A stretch of 64,000 bases of DNA. Source: Roseinatronobacter bogoriensis DSM 18756 (lineage in GTDB: Bacteria; Pseudomonadota; Alphaproteobacteria; Rhodobacterales; Rhodobacteraceae). The DNA lies in contig NZ_SORN01000001.1 of NCBI RefSeq assembly GCF_004366635.1, positions 138,435-202,434 of the forward strand, in the 5' to 3' direction. Numbering within the stretch: the first letter of the stretch is position 1; every line of letters begins with the position of its first letter. Positions 16,233 to 23,820 of this stretch are shown here, in pieces. The position numbers and the translations under genes are program-made. The notes below the pieces were generated by a model. It had not been told where the DNA came from. It saw only the letters and a program-made list of their open reading frames with translations, and made no database searches.

Positions 16233-16733
16233 TCAGCGTCCGCCTGCAACCTTGCGCAGGGGCGGCATGTCCTCAACGGGATCGCTCATTGTCTGCACGG
16301 TGTTGCGCAGATCATTGAGCAGGTCCAGAAGCGTATCCAGCCGCTCTGGCCCAAACGCATCGGCCAGTTGTTTGTAGCTGGGCTCGGATTCCTGCACCAC
16401 ATCTTCGAAAAGGGCGCGCCCTTCATCTGTCAAACGGACCATATGTCGGCGGGCATCGTTGCAATCGACCTGCGCAATAAAACCGCGCTGGGTCAGGCAG
16501 CGAAATATGCGCGTCAGCGATGGTGGCAAGATCACGCAGCGTTCGGCCAGCGTCTTGGCATCCAGCGCATCCGCTTCGGCCAATGCACGCAACACTCGCC
16601 ATTGCGGCATGGTCAGATCATGGCTTTCGATAAAAGGTTTGAACAGCCGCGTTGTCGCTTCTCTGGCGCGCAACAGGGCTATGGGCAAGGATTTCTCGAA
16701 TTTGCGCAGTTCGCTATTCCGGATTCTGGGCAT
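16233..16733 (-). CDS. hpaR: MarR-family regulator of the HpaR type
   Basis: The 166-residue protein starts MPRIRNSELRKFEKSLPIALLRAREATTR and has the winged-helix MarR fold (LTMPQWRVLRALAEADALDAKTLAERCVILPPSLTRIFRCL, then the DDARRHMVRLTDEGR-type wing, here NDARRHMVRLTDEGR). The N-terminal signature and length match HpaR, which represses homoprotocatechuate degradation genes and releases DNA on binding the aromatic ligand. No hpa catabolic genes are in this window, so the target may be elsewhere or different. The start at 16733 is fixed by AGGGA upstream. A perfect inverted repeat 17 nt upstream is a likely autoregulatory operator. Confidence 0.82.
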   Translation of the reverse strand: MPRIRNSELRKFEKSLPIALLRAREATTRLFKPFIESHDLTMPQWRVLRALAEADALDAKTLAERCVILPPSLTRIFRCLTQRGFIAQVDCNDARRHMVRLTDEGRALFEDVVQESEPSYKQLADAFGPERLDTLLDLLNDLRNTVQTMSDPVEDMPPLRKVAGGR

Positions 16734-16749
16734 TCGCTTCCCTTTTTGC

Positions 16750-16769
16750 ATTTGTAAGACAATACAAAT
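16750..16769. promoter_or_regulatory. Candidate HpaR/MarR operator
   Basis: A perfect inverted repeat ATTTGTA (16750-16756), 6-nt spacer, TACAAAT (16763-16769) lies 17-36 nt upstream of the hpaR start. The size, AT-rich half-sites and position fit a dimeric MarR-type operator; the link to this regulator is inference. Confidence 0.6.
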
Positions 16770-16961
16770 TTTACGCGTATTTTCAAATGAAAATTTTTTT
16801 GCGGCTGCGGCATATTGGCGCGCGGTGGCTGGCCTCAGAAAATTTGGGCAAAGCCGCAGGGCAGCTTCTATTCGCCCTGTCGTTCCAGCGAAGGCTTGCA
16901 TGCGCCGGAAGGATTGGGCAAGAGCATGGCCACACTCACGGAACCGAGCAGGGGCGACAAG

Positions 16962-17219
16962 ATGAACGATATTTCAAACGATGCCTATAACGTAACAGCA
17001 GACGAGCTTCGCCAGTTCATTGAACGGTTTGAACACCTCGAAGCCGAGAAAAAGGACATCGCCGACCAGCAGAAAGAGGTTATGGCCGAAGCCAAGGGGC
17101 GCGGATATGACACCAAGGTTCTGCGCAAGATCATTGCATTGCGTAAGCGCAAGCCCGACGAGATTGCCGAGGAAGAGGCCGTGATGGACCTGTATAAGGC
17201 CGCGCTTGGCATGGAGTGA
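16962..17219 (+). CDS. gapR: GapR-family nucleoid-associated protein (DUF2312)
   Basis: The 85-residue protein is almost entirely helical, with a charged coiled coil (LRQFIERFEHLEAEKKDIADQ), then AEAKGRGYDTKVLRKIIALRKR and an acidic C-terminal helix ending DLYKAALGME. This is the complete DUF2312/GapR pattern. In Caulobacter GapR binds overtwisted AT-rich DNA ahead of moving polymerases and stimulates topoisomerases. I choose the ATG at 16962 with AGGGG upstream; an in-frame ATG at 16926 would add 12 residues. It is divergent from hpaR. Confidence 0.9.
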   Translation: MNDISNDAYNVTADELRQFIERFEHLEAEKKDIADQQKEVMAEAKGRGYDTKVLRKIIALRKRKPDEIAEEEAVMDLYKAALGME

Positions 17220-17228
17220 TTGCGGGCT

Positions 17229-17283
17229 GGCAGCCTTTGGCCTTGATTCCGCGCTGGTGAAAGACCGCAACGCCCCCGATCCC
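17229..17283 (+). repeat. Dispersed intergenic repeat, partial copy D
   Basis: This short stretch immediately after gapR resembles only the right end of copy A and the bases just beyond it. Shared pieces are GCCTxTGxCCTTGAxTCCGCG and CCCCGATCCCG-like sequence, compared with 16112-16155. It appears to be a truncated relative of the repeat. Confidence 0.45.
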
Positions 17284-17315
17284 GTCATCATGTATGTGGT
17301 GTCAGGCGGCGAAAG

Positions 17316-18191
17316 CTAGGGTTGAAGCAGGCGCACCCCCTCCATTGTGCGGATCAGTTCGATGTCATCTTCGTAGAGTTGCGAAATGACATCGATCTGC
17401 GTCTCGTCCCATCCGGTCAGGCTGAAATCAATCTCCAGTTTGTCCGGGTCACAGAATTTTTCCAGAAATGCGGAAATGACTTGCTGGCGGTGGGCTTCGT
17501 CAACCGGCGGCATGGCGTCCAGATAGGCGGCAAGCTTTTGTGCGCCGCCATCGATCATTGCGGTTTCGAACCAATCGAAACTGTTTTCGAATTCGGTTTC
17601 CGGCTCATACCCCGAAATCAGGCGCAGCAGACGGTGCCAGATGAAAGGCGTATCTTCGTCGCACCACAGGGTGATCGGGGCTTCGGGCCAGGTTTCGCGC
17701 ATTTCGGCAATCAGGTGCGACCAGCGCAATTCAGCGCCTTTCAGGCCTTGCATCAATTCGGCGCGTTCACCCTCTTTCATGTCCTGCAACAAGGCGGGCA
17801 CGAAAGAGGCCGGGTTGCGAATGGCCATAAATATCTCGACCTCATGGTCCTGTAGCAGCTTTCGGAACGCCGAGATGCGCGCCCGCGCGCCGGGGTAAAA
17901 CATGTTCCCCTCAACGGCTTCGTGCTGCTTTGCCAAAAGTCCGGGCGCAGACAGAACAAGGCGCTGCGTGCTATCCGTCGCTTCGACCGAGGCGCGCAGC
18001 TTCTCGTCGAAATCCGGGATTTCCGCGCCCGTCACGACCTGACCGGCGGCACCGCGCATCAGGTTCAGGTAACTGCTTGCGCGCGGAACGAGAATACCAG
18101 CCGCCTCAAGCATGGGCTTATTCGCCCGCAAACATGTTCTCGCCTTTTTGTCATCGGTCAGATGAACGCCCAGGTGCATTGCTATTTTCAT
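17316..18191 (-). CDS. Uncharacterised protein, sulfotransferase-like in outline
   Basis: I do not recognise this 291-residue soluble protein with certainty. Its start, MKIAMHLGVHLTDDKKARTC, and the motif EVEIFMAIRNPASFVPALLQD resemble the P-loop-side strand and PAPS-binding region (RNPxSxxxS-like) of sulfotransferase-fold proteins. The usual HIGxxKTGTT loop is replaced by HLGVHLTDDKKA, so it may be catalytically inactive or use another ligand. It is single, convergent with gapR, and about 180 bp from cbiB. The start codon is the first ATG of the frame. Confidence 0.6.
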   Translation of the reverse strand: MKIAMHLGVHLTDDKKARTCLRANKPMLEAAGILVPRASSYLNLMRGAAGQVVTGAEIPDFDEKLRASVEATDSTQRLVLSAPGLLAKQHEAVEGNMFYPGARARISAFRKLLQDHEVEIFMAIRNPASFVPALLQDMKEGERAELMQGLKGAELRWSHLIAEMRETWPEAPITLWCDEDTPFIWHRLLRLISGYEPETEFENSFDWFETAMIDGGAQKLAAYLDAMPPVDEAHRQQVISAFLEKFCDPDKLEIDFSLTGWDETQIDVISQLYEDDIELIRTMEGVRLLQP

Positions 18192-18370
18192 GGTGTTCTT
18201 GCCTTTTGACTTTGGCAGTTAATGACATGGTAATATGACCTGAATCAGACGCAATTCCGACCAGATTTAGACGATTGTTTATTTTTTCAGTGATAATGCC
18301 GCCGGACTCATGGTCATATTTGGCTGTTACAAGTCACGGGGCAGACCCGGCGCGCCAACATTATCGGCCC

Positions 18371-19309
18371 TTAAATGGCCCAGATTGCGACCCCTGTCAG
18401 GGCGATTGCCAGAAAAACCATGCTGCGCGCATATAGATGCAACCCGCGCCGCAGGTCGTTCGCTTCTGGATTGTTGGCATCTGCGTTGACCCAAGGCTCC
18501 TGCACCAGATCGGTACCGTAGGCGCGGGGGCCGGATAACTTCACCTCCAGCGCGCCGGCCATCGCGGCCTCGGGCCAGCCAGCATTTGGCGACCGGTGGT
18601 GCCCCGCATCGCGCCACATACAGGCCAGACTTGCGCGAAACCTGCCGGACACCAAGGCGAATATCAGCCCGGTCAGCCGCGCGGGCAGCAGGTTGGCCAG
18701 ATCATCTATCCGCGCAGAGGCCCAGCCGAATTCCAGATACCGCGCGTTCTTGTGTCCAATCATCGAATCCAGCGTATTGATTGCCTTATAGGCCGCGATG
18801 CCCGGCAGCCCCAGAAGGGCCCCCCAGACCACAGGCGCGACAATCCCGTCAGATGTATTTTCTGCCAGACTTTCCAGCGCTGCGCGTGCGACCCCCGGTT
18901 CATCCAGTAGTGCAGGATCTCGCCCCACGATCATCGACACAGCATGACGCGCGGCGGGCAGATCGCCGCGTTGCAAGGGGTGCAGCACGGCGGCGACATG
19001 TTCATGCATGGACCGCATGGCAACCAGTGGCCATGCCAGAACCCCACCCAAGGCAATGCCAATCCAGTTTGCAGGCAGTGCAAATTGAAGCGCCAGCCCG
19101 ACCAGTCCAGCCAACCCTACGACCAGCACAGCCACAGCTAGGCCGCGTGCACGCCGCAACGGGCCGTTTGTATTCCAGCGACGTTCCAGCGCAACAATCA
19201 GCGCGCCCAGCCATGTCACCGGGTGGCCGATCCGGTCATACAGGGCCTTGGGCCAGCCAAGGACCAGATCCAGCGCAAGGGCGACCAGCATCATTGCCGC
19301 AAAGCTCAT
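18371..19309 (-). CDS. cbiB: Adenosylcobinamide-phosphate synthase (CbiB/CobD)
   Basis: The 312-residue polytopic membrane protein begins LALDLVLGWPKALYDRIGHPVTWLGALI and contains the family motifs LAENTSDGIVAPVVWGALLGLPGIAAYKAINTLDSMIGHKN and PNAGWPEAAMAGALEVKLSGP. It attaches (R)-1-amino-2-propanol O-phosphate to adenosylcobyric acid at the inner membrane. It overlaps the threonine-kinase-like gene by 4 nt. It is the last gene of a leftward phosphatase-kinase-cbiB operon, so the aminopropanol side-chain branch is grouped together. Confidence 0.93.
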   Translation of the reverse strand: MSFAAMMLVALALDLVLGWPKALYDRIGHPVTWLGALIVALERRWNTNGPLRRARGLAVAVLVVGLAGLVGLALQFALPANWIGIALGGVLAWPLVAMRSMHEHVAAVLHPLQRGDLPAARHAVSMIVGRDPALLDEPGVARAALESLAENTSDGIVAPVVWGALLGLPGIAAYKAINTLDSMIGHKNARYLEFGWASARIDDLANLLPARLTGLIFALVSGRFRASLACMWRDAGHHRSPNAGWPEAAMAGALEVKLSGPRAYGTDLVQEPWVNADANNPEANDLRRGLHLYARSMVFLAIALTGVAIWAI

Positions 19310-20106
19310 CTTCTGCCCCCTTTGAACTGGATAATACCGCGCATACCTGCTGCGCGCATCGTGGCGCGCGCGCGTTCAGGCACTTGCCCCGGTGGAAAGA
19401 TCAGTCCGCGCATGGCCCCTGTATGCGCCATGACCCACCCCAGGGCGCCAAGTTCGCTGGCGAGGGCATCTGTCGGGTCACTCAGGGGACCACGCAGAGC
19501 GAGGCAGCGCCGCGCGCTTTCTCGGGCCAAACGGGCAAAGTCGGTCAGAGTTTCAGCCTCTGCCCAGTTTGCCACCAGATCGCTGATATCGGGAAAGTTG
19601 TTGTCGCGCGCATCCGTGCGTTGCGGGGCACCAAATATACCGCCGATCACCTCATGTCGGGGAAGTGCGGGCATGGGTTGAATGATCTGGCCGATGCGAG
19701 AGGCCCAGAGCAGCCGCTCGGGCGCGTCGAACATCAGCGGGTCAGAGGCGCCCTCGAAGGCAATACAGGCGCGCGCCAGACTTTCGGACGGGCCATCCCA
19801 GCCCGACAGCCGCGCCAAGGCCATAAGCCGCGCAGTGGAAACCCCGGTTCCCAAACCCGGCGCAACATGGGCGCGCAGCCGGATCTGCCCTGTCAGCGCG
19901 GCCCCCAGCGATGCAGCAAAGCGCTGCGCCTGTGGTCGTGACAGCCCGGCACCGGTCAGCTTCAAACCTTTGCTTGCGGGCTTATAGTGCCCCGTTACAC
20001 CTGTCAGCGGGCAAGGTAGCGTGACCAGCACAACTGGTCCGTCCGGCCCAAGCCTGCCTTGCAGATATTCTCCGAAATGCCCTTCGATCCGGATGGTTCG
20101 CGTCAT
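19306..20106 (-). CDS. PduX-like L-threonine kinase (GHMP family)
   Basis: The 266-residue protein starts MTRTIRIEGHFGEYLQGRLG, matching the PduX-type opening, and has the GHMP ATP-binding loop HVAPGLGTGVSTARLMALA. PduX phosphorylates L-threonine, the precursor of the aminopropanol phosphate arm of cobalamin. Its position between a CobC-like phosphatase and cbiB, with ATGA overlaps on both sides, strongly supports a cobalamin role. The threonine-phosphate decarboxylase that should act next is not in the window. The start at 20106 is set by the overlap with the upstream gene. Confidence 0.8.
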   Translation of the reverse strand: MTRTIRIEGHFGEYLQGRLGPDGPVVLVTLPCPLTGVTGHYKPASKGLKLTGAGLSRPQAQRFAASLGAALTGQIRLRAHVAPGLGTGVSTARLMALARLSGWDGPSESLARACIAFEGASDPLMFDAPERLLWASRIGQIIQPMPALPRHEVIGGIFGAPQRTDARDNNFPDISDLVANWAEAETLTDFARLARESARRCLALRGPLSDPTDALASELGALGWVMAHTGAMRGLIFPPGQVPERARATMRAAGMRGIIQFKGGRR

Positions 20107-20684
20107 TCGGCCCCCCGGTTGACCCCGGCGATCGACCAGCCATGCCCGGCCACGCAAGAAATCTCGGTCACTGACAGCGGCGCAATCTCGAAACGCAGGG
20201 CGGGGGCCTGTGCTTCGAGTGCAAGGGCAAGGCCCGCACGAACAACACCTGCATGGGCAATGACCGCGACACAGCCAGACCCTTGCGCAAGCTCTTGCAG
20301 CGCGGGTGTGACACGTGCGCACAGGTCCAGAAAGCTTTCGCCACCCGGGGGGGCGTGCCGGGCCAATTGCTCGGAACTCAGCGGTCCCAGATCTGGCAGG
20401 TCCGCGAAGGGCACCCCTTCCCATGCGCCGAAATCCTGTTCCCAGAGCCGCGTATCTTGGCGAAATACCCTATTTTCCGGCCAAATTGCCTGCGCAGTCT
20501 GCACACAACGCAGTGCGGGGCTGACAAGGATTTGCGATATATCGCGTGCATCCAGCCGCGCGCGCAAGGCTGCGATCTGGTCCGTCTGCGACACATCCGC
20601 CGCCACATCGCGCCGCCCAGCCAAAGCGCCACCATGCAGCGCGGGCGCATGGCGGATCATCAACAGCCTTGTGCCCATCTGCAT
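20103..20684 (-). CDS. Histidine phosphatase, probable alpha-ribazole-phosphate phosphatase
   Basis: The 193-residue phosphoglycerate-mutase-like enzyme has the catalytic RHG-type motif as MIRHAPAL, the LVSPALRCVQTAQAIW region, the LWEQDFGAWEG loop with acid residue, and the second catalytic His in VIAHAGVVRAGLALAL. In a cobalamin operon this family is usually CobC, which removes phosphate from alpha-ribazole 5'-phosphate or from adenosylcobalamin phosphate. It is the first gene of the leftward operon, with only 68 bp separating it from divergent cobU. An alternative start is at 20678. Confidence 0.78.
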   Translation of the reverse strand: MQMGTRLLMIRHAPALHGGALAGRRDVAADVSQTDQIAALRARLDARDISQILVSPALRCVQTAQAIWPENRVFRQDTRLWEQDFGAWEGVPFADLPDLGPLSSEQLARHAPPGGESFLDLCARVTPALQELAQGSGCVAVIAHAGVVRAGLALALEAQAPALRFEIAPLSVTEISCVAGHGWSIAGVNRGAE

Positions 20685-20752
20685 GCGCGCATTTCTCCTT
20701 GCCGATCAGTTGTCATATCTGCTTTACGCAGAGCAAAGGGGCAAGGGGCAGT

Positions 20753-21259
20753 ATGAGCGAGATCATCCTCTATATCGGTGGCGCGCGTTCAGGCAAAAGC
20801 CGTCTGGCCGAGGCGCGGACCCTGCAATATGCCCAACCCGCAACCTATATCGCCACGGCGCAAGCCTGGGATGACGAGATGAAGGCGCGCATTGCAGCCC
20901 ATCAGGCGCAGCGCGCAGGGAGTGCGTGGCGCACCCATGCCGAACCGCGCGATCTGGTGGGGGCCTTGTCCGCGACCGATGGCAGCCCGCGCCTTGTCGA
21001 TTGTCTGACCTTGTGGCTGACCAATATCATGCTGGCCAACCAGGACTGGCAGGCAGAGGCGCGCGCGCTGATCGAGGCGCTGGCAGCGCAAACTGCACCC
21101 GTGGTGCTGGTCAGCAATGAGGTGGGCATGGGGATTGTGCCCGACAACCGGCTTGCGCGCGATTTCAGAGATGCATCAGGACGATTGAACCAATGGGTCG
21201 CAAACGCGGCGGATGAAGTGCATTTTGTCGCCGCCGGACTGTCAATGAGGATGAAATGA
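20753..21259 (+). CDS. cobU: Bifunctional adenosylcobinamide kinase/guanylyltransferase (CobU/CobP)
   Basis: The 168-residue protein starts MSEIILYIGGARSGKSRLAEAR, a P-loop at the very N-terminus, then YIATAQAWDDEMKARIAAHQAQR with the guanylylated-His region, LVDCLTLWLTN and VSNEVGMGIVPDNRLARDFRDASGRLNQ. All are diagnostic of CobU/CobP. It phosphorylates adenosylcobinamide and then adds GMP to give adenosylcobinamide-GDP. AAGGGG precedes the ATG at 20753. It is the first of three genes joined by 4-nt overlaps (cobU-cobT-cobS). Confidence 0.93.
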   Translation: MSEIILYIGGARSGKSRLAEARTLQYAQPATYIATAQAWDDEMKARIAAHQAQRAGSAWRTHAEPRDLVGALSATDGSPRLVDCLTLWLTNIMLANQDWQAEARALIEALAAQTAPVVLVSNEVGMGIVPDNRLARDFRDASGRLNQWVANAADEVHFVAAGLSMRMK

Positions 21260-22263
21260 CGCCATTTACACAGCTTTCCGATATTCCCGCACTGGCGCAA
21301 AGCTTGCCTGTCGCGGATCAGGTCGCGCGCGACGCCGCACTTGCGCGTCAGAACAGCCTGACCAAGCCCCCCGGTGCCTTGGGCCGTCTGGAAGAACTGG
21401 CGATTTTCATGGCCGGATGGCAAGGCACAGACCGCCCCGGAATAGATCAGGCGCAGGCGCTGATCTTCGCGGGCAATCACGGCATTTGTGCGCAAGGCGT
21501 AAACCCGTTCCCGCAGGCCGTAACGGCACAGATGGTGGCCAATTTTCAGGCGGGCGGTGCGGCGATCAACCAGCTTTGCCAGATCAATGGCGCCGCCCTT
21601 CAGGTGATCGCGCTGGATCTGGACAACCCGACCAAGGATTTCACCACCGCCCCTGCGATGTCCGAGGCCGAAACGCTGGACGCAATGAACCGTGGCGCGG
21701 CAGCAGTGGATACCGGCGCAGATATTCTTGTGCTGGGTGAAATGGGAATCGGCAACTCGACCATCGCCGCAGCACTTGCCGCCGCCCTGTTCGGGGGCAG
21801 TGCCGCCGAATGGGTTGGCCCCGGCACCGGGTCCGATCCAGCGGGTATCGGGCGCAAGATTGCAGCGATTGAGACAGGCTTGCGCCGTCATGGCGGGCAG
21901 GGGGCAATGGCCACGCTTGCCGCCTTGGGGGGGCGCGAACAGGCTGCGATTTGCGGCGCTGTGCTGGCCGCCCGCGCGGCCCGCATTCCGGTCATTCTGG
22001 ACGGGTTCATCTGCACGGCAGCGGCAGCCTGCCTGCATGCCGCCGATCCGCGTTTGCTGGCGCATTGTCTGGTTGGCCACGCTTCTGCCGAACCCGGTCA
22101 CCGGCGTTTGCTGGCAGCACTTGGACAAACGCCGGTGCTGGAATTCGACATGCGCCTTGGCGAAGGTTCTGGCGCGGCACTGGCGCTGGGCATTCTGCGC
22201 AGCGCGCTAGCGTGCCATAACGGCATGGCCACCTTCGGTGAGGCCGGAGTGTCCGAGGCATGA
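21256..22263 (+). CDS. cobT: Nicotinate-nucleotide-dimethylbenzimidazole phosphoribosyltransferase (CobT)
   Basis: The 335-residue enzyme shows the CobT motifs LTKPPGALGRLEELA, LIFAGNHGICAQGVNPFPQAVTAQMV, GEMGIGNSTIAAAL, the catalytic-end ILDGFICTAAA and LVGHASAEPGHR, and LGEGSGAALAL. It activates the lower base by making alpha-ribazole 5'-phosphate from dimethylbenzimidazole and nicotinate mononucleotide. Length is normal. ATGA overlaps join it to cobU upstream and cobS downstream. Confidence 0.95.
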   Translation: MTPFTQLSDIPALAQSLPVADQVARDAALARQNSLTKPPGALGRLEELAIFMAGWQGTDRPGIDQAQALIFAGNHGICAQGVNPFPQAVTAQMVANFQAGGAAINQLCQINGAALQVIALDLDNPTKDFTTAPAMSEAETLDAMNRGAAAVDTGADILVLGEMGIGNSTIAAALAAALFGGSAAEWVGPGTGSDPAGIGRKIAAIETGLRRHGGQGAMATLAALGGREQAAICGAVLAARAARIPVILDGFICTAAAACLHAADPRLLAHCLVGHASAEPGHRRLLAALGQTPVLEFDMRLGEGSGAALALGILRSALACHNGMATFGEAGVSEA

Positions 22264-23030
22264 TCCGCGCAGCGCTGGCGCAGATACAGCTGGCGTTCAT
22301 GTTGCTGACGCGGCTGCCCGCCGGGCAGTTGCCAGACCCCGCGCCGCGCATAAGCGCGGCGGCCTGGGCCTTTCCCTTGGCCGGGCTGGCCGTTGGTCTG
22401 GGCGCAGCGCTGGTGCTTCTGGGGGCTGCAGCGCTGGGTCTGCCGCTGGCGCTGGCGGCACTTTTGGCACTTGGCGCGCAGATTGCCATTTGCGGGGCGC
22501 TGCACGAAGACGGGCTGGCCGATCTGGCTGACGGGCTATGGGGCGGCCACACCCCAGAGCGGCGGCTGGAGATCATGCGCGATTCGCGCATTGGCAGCTA
22601 TGGGGTTCTGGCGCTGATCCTGTCGCTGGCGCTGCGCTGGCAAGCGCTGGTCTATCTGGCCGTGCTGGACCTGTCTGTCGCCGTTCTGGCGCTGGTGGCA
22701 ATGGCGATGCTCAGCCGGGTCGCTCCGGCGGCCTTGCTGGCGCTGCTGCCTGCGGCGCGTACCGATGGGCTGGGCCATTCTGCAACATCGGTCAGCTGGC
22801 GCAGCGTTGGCGTGGCGGCGCTGGTCGCGCTGGTACCCTTGGTGGTGGCGCAGACTATGCCGGTACTGGCCCTTGCGCTGCTCTTGGCCGTGCAGGTTGC
22901 GGTGGTGTTCGCGCTTGGCGCATTGGCGCGGCGCAGGTTGGGCGGGCAGACCGGCGATGTGCTGGGCGCGGGCCAGCAACTGGCCGAGCTTGCAGGGCTT
23001 TTGACGCTGTGCGTGGTGCTGGCCCCATAA
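22260..23030 (+). CDS. cobS: Adenosylcobinamide-GDP ribazoletransferase (cobalamin synthase, CobS/CobV)
   Basis: The 256-residue protein is very hydrophobic, with several membrane helices. It carries the CobS motifs AAWAFPLAGLAVG, ALHEDGLADLADGLWGG (metal-binding acidic residues) and RRLEIMRDSRIGSYGVLAL. It joins adenosylcobinamide-GDP with alpha-ribazole (phosphate) in the inner membrane, the last step of nucleotide loop assembly. It completes the rightward operon. Confidence 0.93.
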   Translation: MIRAALAQIQLAFMLLTRLPAGQLPDPAPRISAAAWAFPLAGLAVGLGAALVLLGAAALGLPLALAALLALGAQIAICGALHEDGLADLADGLWGGHTPERRLEIMRDSRIGSYGVLALILSLALRWQALVYLAVLDLSVAVLALVAMAMLSRVAPAALLALLPAARTDGLGHSATSVSWRSVGVAALVALVPLVVAQTMPVLALALLLAVQVAVVFALGALARRRLGGQTGDVLGAGQQLAELAGLLTLCVVLAP

Positions 23031-23123
23031 AGCGGGGGCAAGCACCTTACCCCTTTCAGGAACGTTTCTTGGCACGTTGTGTTGTGTGGGAGAGAGGCAG
23101 ATCACATCGGGGCCGCGTTCATA

Positions 23124-23741
23124 ATGCTGGAATTCTATGCTGAAAACTTGCAGATTCTGGATTCCGCGCTCAACGCGGTCATGGTGCTGATCTGGACAGT
23201 CTATCTGCATCTGATCTTGCTGAATCATCTGCGCCAATCCGGCACTGTGATTCATATCGACATCGGCGCGGCCAAAGGCGCGCGCTCGCGGTGCCTTGTG
23301 ACGAACCTTAGCTACAATCCGGTTTATGTTCAGGGCCTTGTCGCGGATCTTGCGTGCAACGGCGACACCAGCCGGACGATCGTCACTGACCGAAACGAGA
23401 TCTCCGAGGATGATGTCGAAGACCCACTGGCGCGCACCAATCGGGGAACGCTGCAACCCGGTGAAACTGTCGATATCGGATCGCTTGCGGATATCGTCAA
23501 TCGTGCCCGCATCAGCCTGAAGCAGGACTGGACCCCAGATCAGATCGACAGTGTGACGGTCAGTGTTGTGGCTATTGCAGGACAGGCTTCGCGCATTGTC
23601 GGGGCAAGCAAGACCTTCATTGCAAAAGATAACAGCGACCACCTGACATTCTCGTCGCAAAGCCTGCTGACAGACCAGATGAGACCCGGAAAAACACGAG
23701 AAGAGTTCAGCCGGATTTTGCGCCAGCAAACGCAGGAATAG
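23124..23741 (+). CDS. Uncharacterised single-pass membrane protein
   Basis: The 205-residue protein begins MLEFYAENLQILDSALNAVMVLIWTVYLHLILLNHL, with one N-terminal membrane helix (about residues 12-33). A globular domain with beta-rich composition follows (VIHIDIGAAKGARSRCLVTNLSYNPVYVQGLVADL). I do not recognise a family. The start at 23124 is preferred because the hydrophobic segment then sits near the N-terminus; a GTG at 23079 would add 15 residues. It follows cobS on the same strand after 93 bp, with no evident link to cobalamin. Confidence 0.65.
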   Translation: MLEFYAENLQILDSALNAVMVLIWTVYLHLILLNHLRQSGTVIHIDIGAAKGARSRCLVTNLSYNPVYVQGLVADLACNGDTSRTIVTDRNEISEDDVEDPLARTNRGTLQPGETVDIGSLADIVNRARISLKQDWTPDQIDSVTVSVVAIAGQASRIVGASKTFIAKDNSDHLTFSSQSLLTDQMRPGKTREEFSRILRQQTQE

Positions 23742-23820
23742 CGTCATGCCGGTTCGGATCGGGCAGTTTGTCGAGCAAACCTGAAGGGAACGCATCATGT
23801 GCTGATGCGTTTCATGACGC

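Noticed and set aside
18781..19941. 386-codon + frame opposite cbiB and the kinase gene
   Set aside because: Shadow of two strongly recognised leftward genes; Arg/Pro/Gln-rich with no domain.
20685..20752. Possible cobalamin riboswitch between the cob operons
   Set aside because: The gap is only 68 bp, too short for a cobalamin riboswitch, and no B12-box-like block was seen.
20902..22128. 408-codon - frame opposite cobU-cobT
   Set aside because: Antisense to two diagnostic cobalamin genes, with no homology.
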